Of a stretch of DNA of 5,173 bases, positions 1 to 5,173 are shown one piece after another (the stretch's first letter is position 1; each line of letters opens with the position of its first letter). The notes below the pieces were generated by a model. It worked only from the letters and a program-made list of their open reading frames with translations. It was not told where the DNA came from and did not search any database. The DNA lies in NCBI GenBank assembly GCA_013813075.1, contig JACCSI010000206.1, positions 1 through 5,173 on the forward strand. The letters run 5' to 3'. Made by a program: the position numbers and the translations under genes. Source of the stretch: Acidobacteriota bacterium. Lineage in GTDB: Bacteria > Acidobacteriota > Vicinamibacteria > Vicinamibacterales > UBA2999.

Positions 1-1210
1 AGCGCATGCTGAACGCATCGGCGTTCGACAGGTTGTAGTCCACTTTGAGGCTGCCCACATGCACGTCGTCAACCAGGTTGGGACTGTGGACGAAATTACG
101 CAGCGGGTCGGCAGCGTTGGCCTGCGGCCACATCTCAAGCATCTTGAGGCCGACCGGATTGAGGCGCGCGGTCGGGATGACGTTGCCGGCAAAGGCCTGG
201 CCGGTCAACGGGTCACGCACCACGGCGGCCAGGCCGCTGAAGTTGCCCAGGCGTTGCGCGTCGTTGGGCACCGTGGCGCTGAGGGTCACTCCCTGCAGCA
301 AATCGGTGCGCTCATAGGATCCGAAAAAGAACGCCTTCTTGCCCCAGAGCGGGCCCCCAAAGGTGCCGCCAAACTGCTTGCGATCGAGCGGAGCCTTCTC
401 GGTCGCGAAAAAATTCTTCGCGTCAAACCGTTCGTTTCTGTAGAAGCCGAAGGCGTTGCCGCTGTAGCGGGCGGCGCCTGATTTCGTGATCAGGCTGATG
501 ATGCCGCCAACCGAGAAGCCGTACTCGGCGCCGTAGCTGGCGCCAAGCACCTTGAACTCCTGGATCGAGTCGGCCGACGGAAACGTCATGATCTCGCCCG
601 TCGTCTCGTCGTTGTTGTTGAAACCGTCAAGCAGGTAGTTGTTGTCGTAGATGCGCGCGCCGTTGATATTGAGGCCGCCGCCTCGATCCTGCAGGACATT
701 GCCCTGTGTCATCTGCTGCACGCCAGGCGCGATCAACCCGAGGTCGCGGAAGTTACGGCCGTTCAAAGGAAGCTCGACGATCTTGACCTGGTCGACGACT
801 TGCCCCATGGCCGCATCGCGGGTGTCTACCAGAGGCGCCCGGGCCACGACCTGTACCGACTCCTCGATGGCGCCAACCCCCATGACCACATCAAACCGGA
901 CGTTCTGACTCACTTGCAGCGCCAGGTCGTTGCGTTCCTCGGTCCGGAAACCGGAGAGCTCCGCTGTCACTTTGTAGCGGCCCGGCGGCAGCAGCGCCAC
1001 GCCGTACACGCCCGAGTCGTCGCTGGTGCTGGTCCGTAGGGCGAGGCTGTCAAGGTTCTGGACCGTGATAATCACGCCGGGCAAGGCGCCACCCGAGGCG
1101 TCTTTGACCGTCCCCGACACGCTCCCGGTGGTCTGGGCCAGCGCCGACCCCGCTATCGTCAGCAGCAAAACTAGAGCGATCGCATTCACACGTGTGCTCG
1201 TCATTCCCAT
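1..1210 (-). CDS. Second Oar-like TonB-dependent receptor, N-terminal part (3' end outside window)
   Basis: Translating the minus strand from the ATG at 1210 gives 403 codons without a stop up to base 2, so the gene runs off the left edge. It starts MGM; the ATG at 1204 is an equally good start with better ribosome-binding-site spacing. Seen: signal peptide at residues 1-25 (IALVLLLTIAGSALA, likely cleavage before Q26); carboxypeptidase-regulatory-like domain at about 30-112 (VSGTVKDASGGALPGVIITV, LLPPGRYKVTAELSGF); plug at about 118-245 with ELPLNGRNF (146-154), NNYLLDGFNNND (190-201), IQEFKVLGASYGAEYG (216-231) and ISLITKSG (238-245); then the first barrel strands with FGGTFGGPLWGKKAFFFGSYE (280-300). 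It is a diverged tandem copy of receptor 1: ELPLNGRNF falls at the same residue number in both, and NAADPLRNF is shared. The usual length for the class is about 1000-1150 residues, so more than half is missing. Ligand unknown; TonB-linked uptake is assumed from the family. Confidence 0.93.
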   Translation of the reverse strand, partial: MGMTSTRVNAIALVLLLTIAGSALAQTTGSVSGTVKDASGGALPGVIITVQNLDSLALRTSTSDDSGVYGVALLPPGRYKVTAELSGFRTEERNDLALQVSQNVRFDVVMGVGAIEESVQVVARAPLVDTRDAAMGQVVDQVKIVELPLNGRNFRDLGLIAPGVQQMTQGNVLQDRGGGLNINGARIYDNNYLLDGFNNNDETTGEIMTFPSADSIQEFKVLGASYGAEYGFSVGGIISLITKSGAARYSGNAFGFYRNERFDAKNFFATEKAPLDRKQFGGTFGGPLWGKKAFFFGSYERTDLLQGVTLSATVPNDAQRLGNFSGLAAVVRDPLTGQAFAGNVIPTARLNPVGLKMLEMWPQANAADPLRNFVHSPNLVDDVHVGSLKVDYNLSNADAFSMR

Positions 1211-1243
1211 GAGCTCCCGATTGAGGAGGACGTTACGTGCGTC
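1211..1243 (-). promoter_or_regulatory. Short gap between receptor 1 and receptor 2 with a likely ribosome binding site
   Basis: Only 33 bases separate the TAG stop at 1246-1244 from the ATG at 1210, which leaves little room for a terminator and separate promoter and suggests co-transcription. GGGAG at 1218-1214 is the best Shine-Dalgarno candidate: it is 3 bases before the ATG at 1210 and 9 bases before the ATG at 1204, so the second start has the more workable spacing. No stable hairpin followed by a T run is seen. Confidence 0.5.
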
Positions 1244-1693
1244 CTAGAAGATGAATCTGAGGCCAAGCTGAATCTGCCGCGGTGGGCCCGCCGAAAAAAT
1301 ACGGCCAAAGTTCGGCGTCAGCGCCGTCCTGTTGGGGTTGTCGTAGTTGATCCAGTTGAACAAGTTAAAGAACTCAGCTCGAAACTGCAATTGCCGACCA
1401 GAACCCACGAATGTGTTCTTGACCAACGAGAAGTCAACATTCCTGGTGCCCGGCCCACGCAGCGAGTTGCGTCCCGCGTTGCCAAATGTGAACGGAGCGG
1501 GCCGGGCAAACGCTGCGGGATTCACCCAGCAGTTCGCGGTCCGTGTTTCAGGACAGCCCGGGCCGGAGGCGTAGGGATCTCCGATAAGATCCGGACGGTC
1601 CTGGAACTGACCGGTGTTGCTGTTATCGATGGCGAGGACCGGTCGCATTGGCTTGCCAGCCTCCGAGCAGCGTCGCCAGGAGAGCCGGTGCAC
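1244..1693 (-). pseudogene. Detached C-terminal end of receptor 1, shifted frame
   Basis: This frame carries the missing end of the preceding receptor. Family-like sequence begins at about 1657 with GKPMRPVLAIDNSNTG and runs through FQDRPDLIGDPY, a two-cysteine loop (GCPETRTANCW), NPAAFARPAPFTFGNAGRN, LRGPGTRNVDFSLVKNTF, LQFRAEFFNLFNW and the end QIQLGLRFIF. The final Phe after alternating hydrophobic residues is the classic C-terminal beta-signal read by the BAM machinery. The first dozen codons from the GTG at 1693 (HRLSWRRCSEA) are out-of-frame reading of receptor 1 and are not real protein. There is no signal peptide, so by itself this fragment could not reach the outer membrane. I read it as part of one disrupted gene spanning 4391-1244, not as a separate gene. 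Confidence 0.85.
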
Positions 1694-4391
1694 TGTTCAG
1701 GAATCGACGGCCCGGGCCGAATGGCAGCTCGTAGATCGAGCTGAACACGAAGCGCTGCCGCACGTCGAACACCGACGGCCCCCATTCCGCATCGAGATCG
1801 CGATTATTTTGCGGGACACCTGAATCGGCCGTGCCACCGCTGCCCGACGCGTGGTCCATCGATTTCGAGAACGTATAGGAGGCGAGAAATGAATACCCTT
1901 GGGAGAATCGCTTCTCCAGGCGCGCCTCGAGGCCGTCGTAGCGTGACTCTGAAATCGACGTCACCGTGTTCATCGCCGCAAACGCGGGGTACGGGCGTCG
2001 CCCTTGCACCGCGCCCGGTCCCGGCAACGGCTGGTTATTGTTGACGGTCCGCGGCAGCCGATCGCCGCGCGTACCGACGTAGCCAACATCGGCGACCAGA
2101 TTGGCCACGAGCTGGCGTTGCACATTGACACTGAACTGTTGCACGCGACCGAGCTTGTAGTGCTGGTCAAAGGCACTCAAATTGGGCGTGACGATGGCGA
2201 GGTTGTCGAAGGCGTTGGCCAAGGTGACGGTCTGGCCATCGCCGAGCGCGAGATCGCCGCTGAAGAACGGCGGATTGAGGCGCAGGCCGAGCGTCTGATT
2301 GATGAGTGGCACTTCATAGAAAATGCCGTAACCGCCACGCACGGCGAGCCGACCGTCGCCAGCGACGTCCCAGGCGACACCGATCCGTGGCGCAACGTCG
2401 GTCTTGTCCGCTGCATACATAGACCGGGTGGCGCCGTCTTGCCCGGCAATCAACCGACGTCCGGCTGTGAAGTCGAAACTGGTCAGCCGATTCTGCCGCT
2501 CGACCGTTGGCACGACAAACTCGTAACGAAGACCCAGGGTCACCGTCAGCCGATCACTCGCCCGCCAGTCGTCTTGCACAAACGCGCTGAACGACTTCGA
2601 CACGAATTCAAATTGCGTGTCGCCGTCGCGTCCCAGCCCTCGCGACGCGGTGGTCGGAAGGCCAAGCAGCAGATCAGCGAGCGGGTCGCCCGTATATCGG
2701 CCTGTGAAACTGTAGGAGCCGCGGGCCGTGGAGTCGAAGATGAAGTCGGACGCAAAGGTCCGATAGTCGCCGCCAATCTTGAGGCTCTGCGCCCCCTTGA
2801 GATAGGTGACGGTGGTGGACAGACTGTGGGTGTCGAACGGGCCGCGCTGCGGCAGGTTGGTTGCCGACCCGAGGTTCTCGTAGACGCCACCCATGTTCAA
2901 CAGCGGAAAGCCGAAATCAATGGGCTTTCGGGAGAGGCCCGTCAACCCAACCCGTCCGGCGACATCATCTTCAAAGTCTTGCTGGAGGTAGTCGAGTTTC
3001 CAGCGGTTGAACCCGACTCTGAACTCGCCGAGCAGGTTGTTGGTGAACGTGTGCGTGTCGGAGGCGCCGCCAGTGAGGAAGCGGGTTGCGCCTTGCAGCC
3101 GACCGAACCCTGGAACGATGGTTGTTCGCGAGAAGGTGTTGACGGGCTGCAGTTCGTGGATGTTCTGGAAGTTGTATCGAACCATCAGACGGTTCCGTGA
3201 CGTGATCTGCTGGTCAACCCGGGCGATCACGGTATCGTCATCCAGAGTGTTGATCGGGCGCGATGTGAAATTACGGAGCGGGTCGGCGGCATTCGGGGCA
3301 GGGTATGCGGCCGCCAGGCTGGCACCGATCGCGCTCAGTCGTGACGCGGGGATAACGTTGCCCGGGAACGGTTCGCCAGTCTGAGGATCGCGGATGACGG
3401 TGGCAAGACGCGAGAAATTACCGCTGAGCATTCCTTCGAGTGGTACGCGGCCGGTGAAGGTCGCGCCTTGCCGTGCCCGCAATGCTTCATAGCCGACGAA
3501 GAAAAACGTCCGGTCTCGAAAAAGAGGACCGCCGACATCGACGCCGTTCTGGTTGCGGCGGAAAAGGGGGATGTCGCCGGGCGGGTCGAAGACATTCTTC
3601 GCGTCCATGGCGCTGTTGCGATAAAACGAGTACGCATCGCCGTGAAACGTGTTGGCTCCGGATCGGGTAATGACGTTGATCTGCGCACCGGCGGTCCGGC
3701 CAAATTCCGACGAGTAAGTCGGGGACATCACACGGAACTCGCTGATGGCGTAGGTCGGCGGGTTGACGATCAACTGACCGATCGCCTGTGTGGTGTTATC
3801 GATGCCGTCGAGCCAGAAGAAGTTCGACGACTCGCGTAAGCCGTGGACGTTAATGGCGCCGCCCTGTGTCCCCAGCGTCGTGCCCTTGGTTGAGGGCAGC
3901 GCACCGGGCACGAGCAGGTTCAGTTGCAAGAAGTTACGGCCGTTGAGCGGCAGCTCCGTCGTCTCTTTGTTCGTCACTACAGTGCCAACCGTCGCCGTAT
4001 TGGTTTGAACCATGGGCAATTCGGCGGTCACGACCACGTCCTCGGTAACGGCACCAACCTCCAAGGTGAAGTCGGCACGCTGCTGCTGATTCACGTTCAG
4101 CGGAATGGGCTCGCGCAGCGCGCGCCGGAAGCCTGCCAGCCCAGCGGATGCACGGTAGCGGCCCGGAGGGAGTAGCGGGACACCGTAGCGGCCCTCCGAA
4201 TCGGTCACGAGCTCGCGTTCCTGGCCGGTGTCAAGGTTGGTTACGGTAATCGTGACACCCGGCAAGACCCCACCCTCGCTGTCGAACACCGTGCCGACGA
4301 GCGCCGCGGTGAAGCCCTGACCATGGACGAGAGGCACTGTGCTCCAAGCGAGCAGCAGCGAGAGAGTCGCAGCATGGACGCACGCCCTCAC
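1623..4391 (-). CDS. Oar-like TonB-dependent receptor with carboxypeptidase regulatory-like domain, truncated by a frameshift
   Basis: Outer-membrane receptor of the Oar-like class: these form a 22-strand-type barrel closed by a plug and are energised by TonB; the ligand is unknown. Seen in 922 codons: signal peptide at residues 1-24 (hydrophobic LSLLLAWSTVPLV, likely cleavage after VHG); a beta-sandwich carboxypeptidase-regulatory-like domain at about 28-112 (VGTVFDSEGGVLPGVTITV, then LLPPGRYRASAGLAGF); a possible Ton box TEDVVVTAELP at 116-126; plug at about 125-245 with ELPLNGRNF (146-154), WLDGIDN (193-199) and INVITRSG (238-245); then barrel, with GYVGTRGDRLPR, NNRDLDAEWG and ELPFGPGRRF near the end. 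The GTG at 4391 is the only start that keeps the signal peptide. After LLGGW (about 1656) the frame leaves the family pattern and ends in an unrelated tail, ANATGPRHR. The matching C-terminus continues in a second frame at 1657-1244, so the product would lack its last barrel strands. It is probably a pseudogene or a sequencing or assembly error. Confidence 0.92.
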   Translation of the reverse strand: MRACVHAATLSLLLAWSTVPLVHGQGFTAALVGTVFDSEGGVLPGVTITVTNLDTGQERELVTDSEGRYGVPLLPPGRYRASAGLAGFRRALREPIPLNVNQQQRADFTLEVGAVTEDVVVTAELPMVQTNTATVGTVVTNKETTELPLNGRNFLQLNLLVPGALPSTKGTTLGTQGGAINVHGLRESSNFFWLDGIDNTTQAIGQLIVNPPTYAISEFRVMSPTYSSEFGRTAGAQINVITRSGANTFHGDAYSFYRNSAMDAKNVFDPPGDIPLFRRNQNGVDVGGPLFRDRTFFFVGYEALRARQGATFTGRVPLEGMLSGNFSRLATVIRDPQTGEPFPGNVIPASRLSAIGASLAAAYPAPNAADPLRNFTSRPINTLDDDTVIARVDQQITSRNRLMVRYNFQNIHELQPVNTFSRTTIVPGFGRLQGATRFLTGGASDTHTFTNNLLGEFRVGFNRWKLDYLQQDFEDDVAGRVGLTGLSRKPIDFGFPLLNMGGVYENLGSATNLPQRGPFDTHSLSTTVTYLKGAQSLKIGGDYRTFASDFIFDSTARGSYSFTGRYTGDPLADLLLGLPTTASRGLGRDGDTQFEFVSKSFSAFVQDDWRASDRLTVTLGLRYEFVVPTVERQNRLTSFDFTAGRRLIAGQDGATRSMYAADKTDVAPRIGVAWDVAGDGRLAVRGGYGIFYEVPLINQTLGLRLNPPFFSGDLALGDGQTVTLANAFDNLAIVTPNLSAFDQHYKLGRVQQFSVNVQRQLVANLVADVGYVGTRGDRLPRTVNNNQPLPGPGAVQGRRPYPAFAAMNTVTSISESRYDGLEARLEKRFSQGYSFLASYTFSKSMDHASGSGGTADSGVPQNNRDLDAEWGPSVFDVRQRFVFSSIYELPFGPGRRFLNSAPALLATLLGGWQANATGPRHR
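1653..1660 (-). other. Frameshift junction in receptor 1 (probable small deletion)
   Basis: On the minus strand, GGCTGGCAAGCCAATG is read as GGW-QAN in the first frame and as A-GKPM in the second. Both frames match the family on their own sides: LLGGW before and GKPMRPVLAIDNSN after. In homologues about ten residues of the type QLNGIxTLQS normally lie between the GGW and the GxP motif; they are absent here. To rejoin the frames, 3n+2 bases must be added, and n = 10 fits the usual spacing. No long homopolymer is present, so a single-base slip is a poor explanation. The family spacing is from memory; the exact deletion length is inferred. Confidence 0.7.
4388..4391 (-). promoter_or_regulatory. 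GTGA stop/start overlap between amidase and receptor 1
   Basis: The amidase TGA (4390-4388) and the receptor GTG (4391-4389) share bases. An in-frame TAG at 4403-4401 rules out any start for the receptor further upstream than 4391. A purine-rich AGAGAG lies at 4402-4397, five bases before the GTG, inside the amidase coding sequence, and is a plausible though weak ribosome binding site. Such overlaps usually mean one mRNA and often translational coupling; coupling itself is inferred. Confidence 0.75.
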
Positions 4392-5173
4392 AAACGCTCT
4401 CTATCGGCCGGCAAAGCCGTGGTCTTGGGCGTCGCGTCAAGCGCTGGACGGCGGGTATGCCAGGTTGTGCTCGATTCGTAGGCATGGCTGACGCGAAAGA
4501 GCGTCGCCTCATCGAACGGCTTGCCATAAAACTGAATGCCCAGCGGCAGCGTCGGGGCGTCGCTGGTAAAGCCGCACGGAATGACGATGGCGGGCAAGCC
4601 GGTCATATTGCCGATGAACGTATTGCCACCCCGGTAAGGCGTGGCTGTTGACCCGGGCTTGACGTCGCTGCCGGCAACCTCGGGCGAATCGAGTTTGGTG
4701 GCAGGACTACCCGAGGGCACCGCCATTACATCGCAGGTCTCGAAGACCCGCTGCATCGAATCCATCAGCAGCGATCGCACACGCAGTGCCTTGATGTAGT
4801 CAGTCGCGGGGTAGAAACGGGCGGCATCGAGGCGCTCGCGCACGATTGGGTCGAAGAGCTCGGGGGTTGCCTTCATCCGCTGTTCGTGGAAGCAGGCGGC
4901 TTCAGCCATGGCGACTATCCAGCCAGCCGATCCTGCCAATTCGGCGTGCGGCACCTCGACGTCGACGATCGTGGCACCCATCTGGCGAAGCTGCGCGATG
5001 GCCGCGCGCACTGCGGTCACAGTCTGTGGATTGACTCCGTCGAAAAAGTAATTGGTCGGCACGCCAATGCGCAGTCCTTTGACGTTGCCGGTCAGGGACC
5101 TGCTGTAGTCGGGCACGCGATCCGCGGTCGCCGTCGGATCCATCGGATCGGCTCCGGCGATGGCCTGCAGCAC
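4388..5173 (-). CDS. Amidase signature (AS) family hydrolase, C-terminal part (5' end outside window)
   Basis: The visible 261 codons are the C-terminal half of an amidase-signature enzyme, which hydrolyses carboxamide bonds to acid and ammonia or amine. Seen: the LQAIAGADPMDPTA segment at residues 2-15 of the fragment, which in this family follows the catalytic core; LRIGVPTNYFF at 34-44; CDVMAVPSGSPATKL at 147-161; and the strong C-terminal block GNMTGLPAIVIPCGF (188-202) with LGIQFYGKPFDEATLFRVSHAYE (211-233). The family's Lys-Ser-Ser catalytic triad lies in the missing N-terminal half, so activity cannot be judged. The first codon in the window is GTG but is almost certainly internal, since AS enzymes are usually about 450-550 residues. 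GatA, the glutamyl-tRNA amidotransferase subunit, is the main alternative; a general amidase fits better because of the long insert around TPELFDPIVRERLDAARF (103-120) and the neighbours. The substrate is unknown. The TGA stop overlaps the next gene's GTG start. Confidence 0.9.
   Translation of the reverse strand: MLQAIAGADPMDPTATADRVPDYSRSLTGNVKGLRIGVPTNYFFDGVNPQTVTAVRAAIAQLRQMGATIVDVEVPHAELAGSAGWIVAMAEAACFHEQRMKATPELFDPIVRERLDAARFYPATDYIKALRVRSLLMDSMQRVFETCDVMAVPSGSPATKLDSPEVAGSDVKPGSTATPYRGGNTFIGNMTGLPAIVIPCGFTSDAPTLPLGIQFYGKPFDEATLFRVSHAYESSTTWHTRRPALDATPKTTALPADRERL

Noticed and set aside
59..481. Open frame of 140 codons on the plus strand
   Set aside because: Antisense to receptor 2, whose translation matches its family throughout; no domain or ribosome binding site supports the plus-strand reading.
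606..655. Run of gtt/gtc triplets that looks like a microsatellite
   Set aside because: It encodes the conserved plug motif NNYLLDGFNNND of the receptor family, so it is explained by coding sequence.
1229..1243. Small inverted repeat GACG-N7-CGTC after the receptor 1 stop
   Set aside because: A four-base-pair stem with no following T run is too weak for a terminator and could occur by chance.
1623..1693. Programmed ribosomal frameshift joining the two parts of receptor 1
   Set aside because: There is no slippery heptamer or clear downstream structure, and about ten family-conserved linker residues are missing, which a frameshift would not restore.
2004..3200. Open frame of 398 codons on the plus strand
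   Set aside because: It lies fully antisense to the well-supported receptor 1 barrel, has no recognisable domain, and is the kind of long shadow frame expected in GC-rich coding DNA.
4388..5173. Assignment as GatA (tRNA-dependent amidotransferase subunit)
   Set aside because: No gatC or gatB neighbour is visible, the downstream genes are outer-membrane receptors, and the C-terminal half fits a general AS amidase as well or better; the N-terminal half would be needed to decide.

Overview
The window is a GC-rich, densely coded stretch with every supported gene on the minus strand, read from high to low coordinates: the 3' part of an amidase-signature hydrolase, a large TonB-dependent receptor of the Oar-like type (N-terminal carboxypeptidase-regulatory-like domain, then plug and barrel), and the 5' part of a second receptor of the same type. 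Large expansions of this receptor class, with the ELPLNGRNF, LDGxxN and ELPFGPGRRF signatures seen here, are characteristic of Acidobacteriota. A Vicinamibacteria-like organism is my best guess from protein style alone; there is no rRNA or marker gene to confirm it.

Layout on the minus strand: amidase fragment 5173 to 4388 (5' end outside the window); receptor 1 from a GTG at 4391, overlapping the amidase stop by 4 bases (GTGA), reading openly to a stop at 1623; its C-terminal end continues in another frame from about 1657 to a stop at 1244; 33 non-coding bases; then receptor 2 from an ATG at 1210 (or 1204), open through the left edge. Receptor 2 is easily missed because its stop lies outside the window; I translated it by hand as 403 continuous codons without a stop. 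No stretch over 300 bases lacks a gene.

The arrangement looks like one transcription unit: a hydrolase of amide bonds with two tandem outer-membrane receptors that have clearly duplicated from a common ancestor. A role in uptake and breakdown of an amide-containing substrate is an inference from context only. The most notable feature is that receptor 1 is broken near its C-terminus by what looks like a small deletion of 3n+2 bases (about 32 if family spacing holds), which separates the last barrel strands and the terminal Phe from the rest. I found no RNA gene, mobile element, CRISPR array or clear terminator, and nothing that supports a new defence or other undescribed system; this is mostly ordinary accessory metabolism and transport with one broken gene.
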